Of a stretch of DNA of 64,000 bases, positions 12,501 through 27,500 are shown in pieces. The position numbers and the translations under genes are program-made. Position 1 is the first letter of the stretch. Each line of letters opens with the position of its first letter. This stretch comes from Rhea pennata (Eukaryota > Chordata > Aves > Rheiformes > Rheidae). Location of the stretch: positions 35,564,731 through 35,628,730 of the forward strand of contig NC_084669.1 in assembly GCF_028389875.1 (NCBI RefSeq), read 5' to 3'. The notes beneath the pieces were generated by a model. The model did not search any database. It saw only the letters and a list, made by a program, of their open reading frames with translations, and was not told the origin of the DNA.

Positions 12501-15500
12501 TGCTTTTGCCCACACTCCTAAGCTGTTCACTCCAGCCAATAAGTCTATGGGAGTTGGAGGTATTTCACTTGCTTTCTCTTCTATTTTTCTCTTGAACTAT
12601 CAGTTTGAGCTGAATTATATTTCAAATGTTGATCAGCCGTATACTACAGCTGACTTGCTAAACTCTTCAAGGTTTGTATTTACATTTGGATAGCATGTTA
12701 TTTGTGTGCCTTGACGCATATGACAGGCCCCATTCGTTTGTAAGAAATAAATTTCTTCAGTGGTATCTCTCCATGGGACAAGATAATTGAAGAATAAAAT
12801 CTGCATTGGATCTGCTGTATTCTGATTCCCACTGCCTGGGGAGAGAGAGACGATCCAAACCAAACCAAAGACTTCAGCCAGAGTACTCTAGATTAGACTT
12901 TAAAGCCAAGGAGTGTTTCAAGAAAAAGTCTGGACACAGAAACTGAGATGCAGTATACACCAGTTCCTTAGATAACTAGGTTAACTGGGTTTAGAATAAC
13001 TCTGCCAAAAAGCCAATCTAGTATAAATTGGAAAACTAGAATTAAATTGTGAAACTTGTCTGGAGTTGGCAATGAGTGGTAATCATTTTTTTTTTAACAG
13101 TATATGAGATATTTGAATAAAGTTTCTCTAGCCTTTCTATCTGCAGTAATTTCTATGGGTTGGGAGGGTCAACATCAGATTATTTTGATGCTACAACCTT
13201 CTACTAACTTTCAGCATCTATTTTCACTAAGGTCTGAATCCTGCTGAAGTCAGCAACAAAATACCTCTTAGCAGATGCAGGTCTTTAGGATTTATATTCA
13301 CACACCAAAGATGCCTACAAAACTTGTCAGAATTGCTATGGAATTCCTCTTCTTTTTTTTGCCAGTAGGATTCCCCTGGGCAGCTCACTTAGCCTCTTTG
13401 GACCCCAGCTTCTCATATCTAAAATGCAGGTAATAGCCCTGCCATAAAGGGTGCCCTGTCTTCAGGTGCTCAAAAATAATGGTGATGGGACTATATAAAT
13501 CTGTAACAGAGACAAAATGATGTGACTGCTGCAGATGCATGATGTATTGATGAAGCTGTACCTATTCAATAAGTCTTTTTACAAGACCTGTCCTGTATAT
13601 TCTATGAGAGGATTTTGTTTCCCTATTTTGTTTCCCTTACTTCTGATTGCTTCTTTATGCTGTAAAGCCTCTGCTTCTTTAGCTGTATGCATATTTGTTC
13701 TCTCAGGTTGTCATTCAGGCAATCCCTGATTTTTTTTCTGTATTAAAAATAGGATTATTCTGCAATTCCAGTGCCACATCTGTGCAAGACCTAAGCTGCT
13801 TTATGCACTGAAAAATGTTATGAACCTAGCATAGTGTGAAGCCCTCTTTTGGGTCAGGCCCTGATAAAAGGCAGTGCAGGCAAATAGAGAGCTTTGGGCA
13901 AGTACATCGGGGTGAGTCCTCACCTTTCCACATGACTTGATGCACTAGATGACCCTCTCTTTAACAGCTGCACTGGCTCTTCTTGGTGCGCTGCAAGCTG
14001 CACCTCCCCCTTTCTGTTTCTGTGCAAAACCATTCCCAATTACCCACCGACAACGCAGTGATACTGCTTATCCAGTGCTTGGACTAAAGACAGCACACCG
14101 TACCAGTCAAATTACAACCATCCTCTTGAACCTACAACTGTCCTGCCAAACCCAGGCAACAGCTAGCAGCTCCCACGAAGTGTGGCTGCATCTCACTTCT
14201 CCACCTGGTGGATGAGCACCAGTGATGGCAAGAGGGAAGGGTGGGAGCAGATGAACATGCGCAAGGAGGGAAGTGGGGGAACACCCCTGACACAAGGACT
14301 GCTCGTTTTAAACAGTTACATTCAAGGAATTACATTTTAAGTAAATTTTACATTTAGTTGCCACAAGCTGGCAACTAAAGCAATTAAGCTGCAGTCACAT
14401 CACTCCCTGAATAAACTACACGGCTCTGAGGCAATAATCTTGCCTAGTCCACTTCCAAGGTGCTACCAATAACTGGGGAAACATGCTACAGATCTGCTTA
14501 AGGTGCATTTTCAACAGAGTATTTCCTGCCTTTGCTCTTGTCAGTTGTAACAGACTTTTGCCCTTCTACCTATACTCTGCCAAAATTAATGCAACCACCA
14601 CTGCTTACTCCCCTTTTGTAATGCAAGGATGTTGCCTGGAAGTGAAATGTCTAGGTTTAAAACATTACAGCCTTCTCAGCATATATATATATATATATAT
14701 TTAACTTGTACAGGACATGTATGTGCCTGGATAGGAGCTAGAATTGTACAGTTTTCTAGCTGGGATATTGCACACTTTAAAAAATCTGGCCCATATATTA
14801 AACAAATGTGTGAATTCCTGGCTGTGAAAATGCCACGTTCCAGGAAAGTTGCCAAAAATGACCTAGATCCCTACATTTTTGACCCCAAAACTGAGTGTGA
14901 ACCTTTGTACTCTTTCTTTCAGCCTCATTATGCTGACCTCCAGCCTGGTTTTAACATCTTACCCAGTGATTAAATTGCCTTGTTCTTCGTGTGATACTTT
15001 ATGAAATACTTGTCTGAACCACAATCACAAACCCTTTGCCCTACTCCACTTCCGTAATCATATTCAGAAATAGTTTTACAACTTATATGATAAAAAAAAT
15101 TTTCAGAAAGCCACATTAACAACTGTTAACTGTTCTTGCTGTTTGTACAAGAAAATCTACCACCCAAGCAAAACCTCCTAAGATTACATTCTCTATACAA
15201 CTGTTTATTTTCACCTATTTCAGAGATTTTTATTTTTTATAAGACATTTGGTACAACACCTTCAGGCTATGTAAGTATTAAGTAAGTATTAAGGCTATAA
15301 TTTTTACAGCAATATTAATTTAGTCTTGTTGCTTTGTGTGTAAATTTATACAGAAAGAGATGTATGCAGGTATACACACAAAATAACACATTCAGAAAGA
15401 CAAAAATCGAAGTACAAACACAACATACGAAGAGCATTTGGGAGCTCTAGGAACACTAACTTCAGTATTTTCTGATTTAAAAATGTAATTCCTTGAACGT

Positions 15501-18500
15501 AACTGCTTAAAATGAGCAGTCCAAACCCATTCAGCCAGCCTGTACCATTACTGGCAAGGGAGACTGGTACCTCTGCATGGAAACACAGTGACATCTGTGG
15601 CTTCCACAGGCAGAGATGCAGTCACCAGTAATGATAGTCTGGTGGTGATGAAACAGCAATATATATTCGTTTTTTTAATTGCTACTTCTATTTTATATCT
15701 TAGTGTCTCTGCACATGCTTCCAGAATCACATACACTCAAAAAAATGTGAAAGAAAAGTTTAATTAAGCTAAGATTAACTTTAAAGTGGCCCCATAAAAT
15801 GCACTCCTTCCCCAATATATTCTCTACTGCAAAGCAGAAAAGTGAAAAGGAGGAATTGCCCATATTTCTTAATGAAGTAAAGTTTGTAAGAAGTTAATAC
15901 CTTCTACAAATCAGTTAGGAAAAAAAGAATGCACAATGGGCACAGAACCCTTTTTCAGCTCTAAAACAGATGCAGGAAACTTTAGGTTAACAAAGATTGA
16001 AAATAATGGCTCTAAATGTAATTTGTAATGTTATTTTAATTATGTTAGTTGGTTAGCCAATTTAAGAGAAATATATATCTTCGGAAAAGAGGGAATAAAA
16101 GTTGTTAACTGTCTCTTTTAGTATTCCTTTGCTTGCATCTGCATGCCATCATGGCTACAGCAACACCTGTGCTATTCATTTTTTATTACATACCACAACT
16201 TCTTTTGGATAGCAATAAGTCCGAAAAAAAAATCAGCATGAAAAAATGCTGATCTAACCCCACTATCTATAAACAATAATGGACTCTCTCATTAGCCTGC
16301 AGTATTTCATTGCCTCTTAACCCCACTCCATAGCATTTCGGTTTGAAGCTGACATCATATTCATTACCCTGATGTCTTATAAGTGTAACAGTAATGCCTT
16401 CCTAACCCCATTACTTCCCTCTGCTAGAGAACACCATATGATGAAAAACTGACCCTCAGACTTCAGAGAGGAAGCAATGATTCCCCAGTCTTCAACTATA
16501 CAAGTCAGGAGGTATCACAGGTACAATATCATTATCCCACCTTTTAATGTGAATGATGTCATTAGCATTTGTCTCATTTCCAAAATCTGCTTTTGACATA
16601 GCCTTCAACAAACAAAACAAAACAAAAATCTGATCTAGAAATTAAATTATGTTATTTTGAAAAAAGTCATCATGTTCATCGTTTGTAGGGCTAATGAAAT
16701 ATGCATGCAGCTCAAAACAGTTAAAAATTGTATACAACTAGGACAGCCCACTGGCAAATTTACGTTCTGCCAAAAAAGGATGCCACAGACAGGCCTCTGA
16801 CTTTGAACTGTGCTAGTAGGGACCGAGGGTGCTTTAAGACATCTGGTAAATTTAGGGAGCGTTGGCATATCTGGTATTGCTTGATATTAACCATTGGGAA
16901 GGTTCAAAAAGCCATAACTATTTGATTTGCCGTCTCCCAGATTTACACAGATTTAACTGCTCACTATGGGAAAGCAGATGCTCATTTTCCCTTTGTTCTT
17001 TATCATGTCACACTTCAGAACAAAGAGTTTACTTGCTTCCGCAGGCCAAAATCCCTCCTCTAATTTTCAGTCTTCCAAAGTGCAGATTGCTGTCTCACTC
17101 CGGGAACTGTTAACACGTGCCATCCCTGTCCGTTGCTTAGATTTAAAGTTAGACTGTCATATCCAGAAATAATCATGTAATTTTGGAGAGGTTCATTACA
17201 CACAAAACAGTAACATGCTTAAACATACAGAAATGAGAATCTCTGTACCATATTTGCTATATTGTCCTGACCTTTTTTCATGGTGTCAGATTATTAGATG
17301 ATGGGAAAGGAGGGAGGAAAAGAGATTACTTCTAACTTAATTAATCCTTAATTAGCCTCCACATTTCCAAAGGCCACACAGCATATGAAACCACTGAAAA
17401 CAAATCCATCCTTGGAAGAACTATTTATAGCATCTTCAGATCCTACTGGAAATTTCAGAGACTCAAGGTAAATCCTTCCTCAGTAGGTACAGTTTTTTAC
17501 TAAAAAACTAAAAAACGACAGCTCTCTGCTGTCGAGAGCTATGTAAACAACAGGAAGGAATCTATTAAAAGTTCTCAAAAAAAACAGAAGAAAAACAGAA
17601 GTCCAAGTATGTTTTTCAGTTCACTGCTTACAACAAAGTATTTAGGTTTAAACTACTTAATTTTGGGGAGACTTTACAAATGAAAGTTGGCTCCAGTGCA
17701 TTTTGGTGATGTGGCTGCTTCTTAAAACAGTAGTCACTCTCTGAGTTTTACTTGAATCTTCTTTTCCAAGAACACATAATCTTTTCACAATATCAGGGGG
17801 AAAGGTTTGATTGCTTAACTTTCTTTTAGAACTCTGCAACTAACACTCACAGTCTAAAGGGAAAAATGATAGCTTTGGTTGGTCTGAAATCAGAGTGTCT
17901 CCAGTTTCATACTGGCATAACTGCGATTAGAGTTTGGCCAATTATATAAAGTGATTTGCTGGGACATGTTGTGTGAAAGAAAAAGAAGTCTGAGCAAGAT
18001 GAAACCCTGTAAGGCTGTTTGCTGCTCACCTGCTGCTGGCCAGCCACAGAGCAAACAAAGCCAACTAAGAAAGCAGATGATACCATCTAGTGGCAGATCT
18101 CCACCCTCGGCTGCATGTTTCACACAGCTCTACAGACCTACAAGTTCAAAAGCTCTGCGTTGCTAAGCTGTACACACCGTGCTACATTTGAAGAGAGTAT
18201 AACAGACCAGACTGCCCTTGTCAGAGCAGAGGGAGAGTGCTACAGGTAAGGAAGACATCGTGAAGACCCAGCGACCTGAGCTCTCTGTGAACACTTGCTT
18301 GGTACCCCATCATTACAGGCAACTGCTCCAAACCTTTGTGGAAGGAACAGCCCTGCAGCATCAAAGAAATAGGGAGGAATGGAGGAGGACTCAAGTTTCC
18401 AACACAGGGACTTCATTCGTCGTAGTCTGCTCTTCCACACCCTGAGCCACCTGCCTTTTTCTTCCACAGCTAATTATTAACAGAAAAGACCTTACAGCAA

Positions 18501-21500
18501 CCCTGAAAAAAAGAAGATTTTGAATGAAGAGAGTGGTGTATAATATCCCCCATTACAGTGCCAAAGAGAGGTATTACTAGAGCACTTATTCCACCAGGGC
18601 AACTAGGACAATTTCCTGGTAAAAAATCTTCCCCCCCCCCCCCCCCCCCCACTTAGGCTTCATGGTTGTCACTTTTTCCTTCTCTCACTCCCAAAAAGTG
18701 AGAGTCTTCTCTCAAAACCCCCTGCAGCTTCTCAAGCCGTGGCCACTTCTGTCTCCATGGAATCCTGAGGAAAACAGACCTTTGTCAGTTAAAATTCTGT
18801 GCTGCTTCTCCACCTTTGCTTCTCATGGATCAGGAGCTAGTGGTCAACAGCGTAATCAGCAACATGAATGAATCAGGGATGGAAGTCAGGTGCTACCGGA
18901 TCTTTGCTACTACTTTAATAAACCTCCCAAAGGATTGCAGACGATGCATCTTCTGACCTTGTTTTTTCAGCAAATGGAAAATAGCTAGGATAGGCTACAC
19001 CCTTACTATTCACTAACGTTGTATTTTAAAAATAAATACTGCACATTTAGAATTGCTCAAATATTTCTCTTCGCAGCCACAGAGTTTCCTTCACATAACA
19101 AAGCAACAAAACCCATCATAATATCACTATCCAACAGATTAAAGGGAGATTCTGAAGACTGCCACAGAAATAAACAGACCTGTTCTCAGAGATGTCAGTG
19201 CTCAGACCAGTATGTCCTTCAAGAGAAGCAGGGTTGCAATCTCCAGACTTACAAGCTCTGCACAAACCCAGCTCTGAACAAACTAATTTGGTTACTGGTA
19301 AAGGCCTATACATGGTACAGGCTTCCACACAAGTTACTTCATGATGATTTAAGCAATATATTCTTGCAGGTCACTAAGTTAACGTAGCTAGGCAGCTTCT
19401 GCTACCAGGAAGGTCAGTTCAGGTGTAGGTGTACTCCACTGCCATTCCCTATACCCTTTGGTGTCAAAAACTGAAGCTGGCTGTTGGCTGGTTGGTTTGA
19501 AACTTCACATAGAAAAGCAAGGGACACTTGGACAGACTCCTCGTGCTGCTGACCGGAGACTTCCTGCTGCAAAGCAGTGCTCAGCTAAGTAATGAGAGGT
19601 TTTTAACTCACTTCAGGAATTATGAAGGAGGCTCACAATGACATCGAACAAGCCAGAGTTGGTCATCTACATGGAATATATTAATTTTCTTGCATCGTGT
19701 GTTCACTCTTTTAAGGATTTAAAATGTGACATGTTTTGCTTTCTCAATTACACCAGTAGAAATCTGGTTATGCTTTAGCTTTAAGGTAAGTTAACTTGAA
19801 AATACCTCATTTTTTGCTAGCTTTAGTTTTTCCTTAATTGATTCTGCATTAAAATACATAACAGATTGGTTAATCTTGTTCGGAACCTTGCCTCTCTCAT
19901 CCCTTCTCTCATTTTGCAGGAATACAAGATTTCAAGCTTTGAGCAGAGGCTCATGAATGAGATAGAATTTCGCCTTGAACGTACCCCAGTGGATGAATCA
20001 GATGATGAAGTCCAACACGAGGAAATCCCTACAGGCAAATGTATAGCACCAATTTTTGACAAGAGACTCAAGCATTTTCGGGTCATGGAAGGATCTCCTA
20101 TTACATTCACTTGCAAAATAGTTGGAATACCTGTTCCCAAGGTAAGTGATTTTCTCTGTCAGCTATAGAGAAATAAAAATCAATTACCCACTCAATTACC
20201 CACTATTTCCTATACACCCTGCCTGGAGAATCTCACTCCCAAGTATATGGATCTGCAGAGAGAGCTCTAAAACAAATTATTCTCCACAACCTGTTAAAAC
20301 AACAATATCTGCTCCTCAGACTGAATCAGGCCTTATGTGTTGCACAGACTGCCTCACAACCACTTGCCTCCAAGAAAAACAGAGTTTCATAACAACATAA
20401 AATTTAACTTTTCAGAAATATGAGAGCTGATTTGAGATAAGTAGCAATGCTTTTATAGCCAAGAAAATAGAGCCTGACAATCCTAGCTATGTAAAAGATA
20501 CACGTAGTCTTCTATGTTCAACCTGGAACCATTCTATTTCACACTGTAACTAATCTGCGAACGTTAGAGTATTCTAAAATTTGTACTAAGCAATTGTTCA
20601 ACATGTGCCATGTTCTTATCTACATGTTTCCTAGTGACTATTCCACCACAGAGCAAGTGTAAACCACTGAGGGATTTTCTGATCAATACAGGTATACTGG
20701 TTCAAGGATGGCAAGCAGATTTCAAAGAAAAATGCACATTTCAAAATGAATAGAGACGAAGACGGAACATGTTCTTTACATATTGGAGCTGCAACGAATG
20801 ATGATGATGGCAATTATACAATTATGGCTGCAAACCCACAAGTAAGGTGTTTTATTTTCCTTTACAAAAATGCTTATTTCATCTTCAACATGTCTAAGCT
20901 GTGTTAATAGGCGTACAGATCAGGCCAACTAGTCTGACTTCAAGTGGTGACAGTATCCAAATTCAGATGCTCCAGAGGACAGGGGATGAAACCATGTTAT
21001 GAAGAATGATAAAGCAACTTATTCTTAGTTATCCCAATCACAATCATTCAGGACATTTTTTTTTCAGATTAGTAACTCCTGCCCTATGTTCCGAAACTCC
21101 TCTATTTCTGACAGTTATCTCTTGAGACGGGGTGACAAGACAGGATATTTCGGGCAGAAAGAATATTTATTACCATAAACATCATATAGAATTTCTATTG
21201 TTTAGTTCTCCTCTTTTTACATCCTAATATTTTGTTTTCTTTTTGACAACTACTGTCCATTGATTTCAATGCATAAAGATGTCTGAAAAATATCTAAAGG
21301 TTTCACTTCATAAATAAAAAGAAACATGTGTCTTTTCAGGATTTTCTTCCCCCCCCCCCTTTCAGCTGATGTGAATGCAATATTTTTCATAAATTCACAA
21401 ATAAAATATTTGACCAAAGTATTTCCCTCCATTTAGGCCTCATAAACATCACTACTCATAACCAGGCTGTAAGACATCTTCTCTGCACACACCCTCCAAA

Positions 21501-24500
21501 GCTTCCCTGGACCTAAGCAGACTTCAGACATCCTTTTATCAGTGTTTCTAGTACACTGCCTAAGGTCTGGCTGTCTACATCAGCATGCAGGTTCCAAACC
21601 ACACTGTGGTTTTGAAGTCAGTCTCCCAGCTGCACCCCTTGCTGCACATCAGTTTGATTCACAGAAAGGTTTTGCTGTGTACCAACTGAATACCTTTTGG
21701 AGGAAACAAAACTAGAAACACTGCTCTAGGTGTTTATCAAAAATGCTTTAACCTGAAGGAAATGTAAGGGCCAGAACCAGTGACTGACCACTTATACAGC
21801 TTCAAACCACCCAACTTTGTGCTAGAAATGTTGGATCCAAAGGAGTAGTCCACATCACGTCCTAAGTATAAATCTCAAACTGCACTAACCGTAGATGTAG
21901 AGCCCTCAACACCGACCATTTTGATCTAATGATCGACTCCTATTGCACTGATGGAGACAGAGGCTGTTGCTCCTTCACTGAGGCAGGCCCATGTACCCTG
22001 TGATTCCCACTAAGCGTCCAAACAAACCTTATCAAAAAATCTGACGAATAGGCACGCAGCTGAACTCTCCTGAAACACAGAGCAAGGGGAAACAAACAGA
22101 TACATCAAATTTGGATGGTTACTGAACAAAATTATTCATTACTTAGGTTGTAATGACACAGATCTGCAAATAGTCTTGTCCCATAATACCACCCTCTCCA
22201 ACCCCATGTATTAGCTCAGCTGTTTATTTAGCAGTACAGTCAACTAGATCAGGGAACTTTTTCCAGCTGAAAAACTACCCTTTTTTTCTGAACTATATTT
22301 CAGCCTAACTTTTTCCCGTTTCACTGTGGCTGCACAAACAACTAAGCTAGTACAAAGGAGTTGGAGACACTGTGGTAGGCACCACCAGGGGCAGTACTTA
22401 AGCTGGTTAATAAAGTGCTCTTTCTAAATGCATTGCCAGAGCCTTAGAGTCTGAGAAACACACTGATCTAGACAGAAAAAGACCCACTCCTCCTCAACTG
22501 TATTTCAGTTGTACTTCACAACAGGTTAGAAGCACTTGCTTTTAAAATATATTTAAAAGACATCTTGCTTTTAAAAGATATTAAAAACTCTGAAGTTCAC
22601 ATACTTTAAACAAATAAATCCTAATGCATCATTGTAAAGATGAAATACTTGTACTTTAAAATGAAATGAGCTGTTAACCAACCATACATTCTGTTTCCGC
22701 TCTGATTTGCAGGGGAGAATCAGTTGTTCAGGTCACCTGATGGTTCAGACTATTCCTGTTCGGGGCCGAATATCAACAATTCAGTCTCACAGGTAAAAGG
22801 AAACAGAAGTCCTTCAGACCCTCTTCATGCTTCTTAATCAAGGCATTCAAAATAACTAGCTACTGCACTTCAGTGCACTCCGTACTTCAGTTCTCAAGTG
22901 TAAAATGGAAATAGTAGTAGTAGTTCTCTCCCATCAGGACACTTCTAGAAGGTAATGTTTTTAAAGGTTATCTTCAAACACAGGGAAGTGTCAGTGTAAA
23001 GCACTGACTCACTTACTAGTTGCAGAGTTAGAATAAAGGAATGCATTAGCAAAAAGAAACTCAGCCAAAGAAACAAGAAGAAACAAAGGAGAACTTGGGA
23101 ATCCAGTGAAACCATATGATATTGTTCATTTGATAATCTTTCTAAATGAAAAAAAATCTAATTATTAAACCACAATCAGTGCATTTCTTTCTGGACTTTA
23201 TTTTAACTCAAGCTATCCATTCATTCTTTTTTGCATTTTTTCCTTTTATTCAGCACTAGGAAAAAAATTAGCTTGGCTTCCAAACATATACATGCAGTTT
23301 TTGTGTTGCAGAACACGGTCCCGGGTGCCAGAAGGGGACAAAGAAGCAGTTCAAGAACGTTTTTTCAGGCCATACTTTCTACAGGCTCCAGGTGACATGG
23401 TAGCACATGAAGGGCGACTTTGTAGATTGGATTGTAAGGTATTAACTGATTCCTCTGTTCATTCTCACTTTCCCTGTCTCTCTATGTGCACTGGTAGGTG
23501 TTTTCATGTTCTTTATTGCCTGAGTCAACACTTCCTTATGAAGTGTTAATGCTTCATCTTTTAATTATTGCTTATTACCATTCTCTGCGAGCTGATTCAG
23601 GGGATTTCTCTTCAACACATGTTGTATGGAATGAAGAACACAGAAAACACAATCCTCAAAATAGAAAGCTCACTTACAGGGTTGTTCAAATTACTAGAGA
23701 TGTTCACCCTATCCTTTACCAATCCAAACTCCAAAAGTTCATCTGGGAATGACAGGTCCTTCTGTTGCATTATCAGATTCTTGAACACAAACCAGAACTG
23801 CTTAAAACCATAAAAAGGGGAAGATTTAGCACATTGTATTCTGTTCAAATAAACGTTCCCACTCTAAAAAAGAGGGAACAGAGCTTAGTTCATTTTATGC
23901 TTCCACGGAATGCATAGACACGGAAACATCTCAGCTTCTGGACTGAAATCCCCACACAACAGAGCTGTCAGAAATTGGTGTACGTACAGTGGGCACTCCA
24001 TTGTCAAATAACTTTAAGAAATTCAGCTGCTCCATCATATTTTGGCAGTTTCTCTATGTCCCAATAACACAGGCTGTGAGGTGCAGTGCTGACACTGAGC
24101 TCTTCCATGCCCCAAAATATTTCCCACTCGGAAAGGAGTAGTTAATGCTTCTCTGAGGACGAGTAAGATTACGGCTAGGTTTACAAATTAAAGTTTACGA
24201 GGAAAGATGCCAGAGAATTTGGTTATTCTTAGCTCTGCTCTCCTGGCAGAGCTTTTTTTGCACGAACTTGGAGGAAAGCAATTCTCATTTGGGCAAGTTC
24301 CACTTCTCTCTTTGTCTGGAATGTGGAATATATTTTGGAGAGGAAGATTTTGGCCATGTGTAAGTACTTCTGTCTATTGGAAAAATCTTAAATAGTAGAG
24401 TACTGTAATCTTTCTGTAAAATATTTATCTTAATCTACAGTGCTCTACAGCATGTTAGATTAAGAAATACAAAGAACTGTATCATTCTTCATTAAATTTT

Positions 24501-27500
24501 ATAAAATACAAACTCGTTTTTATAGAGTTCTACTGTTTTCATCTCTTAAACTATGTAGTGGCTTAGATTCAGGGTTTTGATTTATACTCATCACTAAAAA
24601 AAAAATCAGAAACTAGCTGATTATTAGGAGGTTTTTTGTGAATCTGATTATATAACCAAGTTTCTTTCTTCCTTCACTGCTAAGAAAAAAGTAGGCATTT
24701 TCATTTGTTTATTTCTCTTGGGATTTTTTGGTTTTCTGTTTTTTCTCCTTTTTGGAACTGATCAGCAATAAATAATTAAATAAATAAATAAAATTAAACA
24801 CATGAGAAGTTGAATGTAAAAAGTAAAATAAAATAAATTAAAATAAATTAAAATAAAATTTAGAAACTTTCTGTCCTAGATTCTGATGTCATCAGGTGAT
24901 ATATGAATAAAGGCTTATATAGGAACTTACTAAAATCTATGTCAGTTTGCCATTTGTCTCTAGCTGTTTCACTGTCTGTTAGGTGAGCGGGTTACCAACT
25001 CCAGACCTGACGTGGCTTCTGAATGGCAAACCTGTGTTACCAGATGGCACTCACAAGATGCTGGTCAGAGAGACTGGAGTTCACTCTCTTCTTATTGATC
25101 CTCTCACACAAAATGATGCTGGGACTTATACTTGCCTTGCCACTAATAAAACAGGACAAAATTCATTTAGCCTGGAGCTCACTGTTGTAGGTAAGAATTG
25201 CTGACATCTAACCATAATGCTGTAGTTATTTGTACAAATTTCCTTGAAAGTACAGTGTTTACTTTCCCTACAGACAAGTATAAATAAACAGCTAATTCAT
25301 TGATGGTAGCATAGATCAATGGCTCTAAAACTCATCTCATGGAGGGAAATGGACCTGGTGTTCAGTTTGGTGCACTCTTGTTATCCACCGAGGACTGCGA
25401 CAATTCTGTACAATGTCTCATCATCACTTTTCTTTTCTTGTCTTTTCTCCCCAGAAAACGTTTAGAGTTTAAATTTGTAACATATCAGCATACATTAAAT
25501 CTCCTGAATGAGACCTAATGAGGTCTCCTAAGTGTCAGTCTCAGTTTTACTGAAAAATGAAAACCATTTAAAATCAATTAAAAAAAAACCTGAATGCTGT
25601 TCTTTAATATTGAGCTTTACACGATCTGGACTGTATCTGGCACTAGCTTCTTGCACTGGCAGCAGGTTTAGGCTCAATATTAAGCATACGTTCTTTTATT
25701 AAAAAAAAGAACGTATGCTTTATTTCTGCATATTTTATTTATTTCTGTATGTTTTTTCCTCCTGCTTCCTTAAGGAGGCTGTGCTGTAGCTTCTCACCTC
25801 TATTCCAACATCCCATGAAAAAATTCACAACTTGCTATGATATCATGAGACTCATCTTTGGTTGTATGCTTTCATATCATTCAATGTAAAGGAAAGAGTA
25901 AAGTATTTGTTTAACAATTTTTCATTCTTTTTTTCAGCGAAGGAAGTAAAAAGAGCCCCCATGTTCTTGGAGAAGCTTCAGAACTGCGGTGTTCCTGAAG
26001 GGTACCCAGTGAGACTAGAGTGCAGAGTAGTGGGAATGCCACCCCCCATATTTTATTGGAAGAAGGATAATGAAACCATCCCATCAAACAGAGAAAGGAT
26101 GAGGTACGGTACCATCACGCCCATGCTTGGAGAATCCTGTGGGTGGGCCAATTGGTTCAATGAAAAACTGTGAGATAAGCACAAACTGTGTTCTTTTTCT
26201 CAGCGCTATTTCTTTCGCCCACATAAGCTTTAAGAAACTGGCTTCATTGCGAGGCGAACAAGAGCTATTTCCTTGGTTTGGGATGAAGGCACAGAGCATA
26301 ATATAGATACTGTTTGAGACAGTGGTGATAGCCTTTTCGGACTACATGCCCAAAAGCATCTTGTTATCAAAGATGACATTTGTTATGCATTGTAGCAGCT
26401 TATTCTCTCTAAATGCATTTTTCCTCAGTTCAGTTCTAACTATAGATGAATTCAAACACAGAACAGCTAGAATGTGGATCTGAATGCCCAGGAGAACAGG
26501 ATTTCAGAGACTTTAGCATTTCGTATACATAGGCTGATAACAAAGTTTGGTCATAAACACATAAACAGGCAACAGGCAAGGATTTTGATCCATACTTACA
26601 AAATGCAACAATGTCCAGGTTCAGCTCTTCTGTTCAAATACATCAGTATTATTTAAGTTTTGAAAAAGAAAAGCTGATAAAAGAATGTGCTTGCCTGCAA
26701 TTCATGAGAAATTAATTGCTTTTATTCCTTTTTCTTCAAGATTTTTACATCTGTATAAATTTGATTTTTGATGTTTTATTTTAATTGGCTCCAACTATTG
26801 CTTTGATACAGTCATTGGCTCTCTGCTGTAAACTTCAAGAAGTACTAGATTTTCACATGCATAACCTGCAGATTAGCTGCAAAGGAAACCGGCTCAGTAG
26901 CATCATTTCATATGCATGCATAGTGATCATGAGGGAAAGTTTACTTAATAGCATCTTCCACTGGTTTCCCTATCCCTTTCCAAATATTTCACCTAACTCT
27001 GATCTTCTATAGCCTGCAGTCTTTGTTCCTCAGCCTTTATTCAGATTACCCAAGGATTTATTTCAAGTACTGTTATTTATACAGGAATGCTGATCATATA
27101 CATGCAAACACTGTAGTTAATGTAAAATGCATAACTGCCTAAAATGTCTCATTTCCAGTTGTTTCACAGAAGCCTTTGAAAACAAGCATTTGCTTCAGCT
27201 CAACAGAGGAATAGCTAAAGGAAATCTCCCACACCTCATAATGCCAGAAATTACATTAGGCTTGTTAACACTAATTTTTCAGCCAGTCATAACCAGAGTG
27301 CCTGCCCCCAAGGCTTCCTGTGGCTCCCTAGAGATCCACGTGAGCAATGGGCAGCATTGCTTGTGCTTATCTTGCCTCACTATTATCTTCCTGCCTGAAG
27401 CCAAGAGACTTCTTCGTATCATGATACAGATATAGTGAGTCTTCACGCTACTACATCACATTATAAAGATTACAAGCAAAGTATGCAGCACAGGTAGCAA

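Larger units (their letters stand above)
8345..19919 (+). other. MYPN intron, 11.6 kb, the largest in the window
   Basis: No exon is missing here by comparison with human MYPN, where Q-Q-E-Y-K-I-S-S is continuous. The intron contains an A-rich tract (11391-11421), a MIR-like SINE relic (13374-13500), an (AT)10 microsatellite (14681-14700), a (CAAAA)n run (16610-16628) and C20 (18631-18650). Open frames up to about 120 codons occur, but they show no similarity I recognise. Confidence 0.7.

Noticed and set aside
14629-14973. 114-codon frame in the large MYPN intron
   Set aside because: Starts at TTG and runs through an (AT)10 microsatellite, giving an Ile-Tyr repeat; no similarity recognised.
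19019-19387. 122-codon frame upstream of the MYPN exon at 19920
   Set aside because: The human protein is continuous across this intron (QQ|EYKISS), so no exon is missing, and the translation is not MYPN-like.
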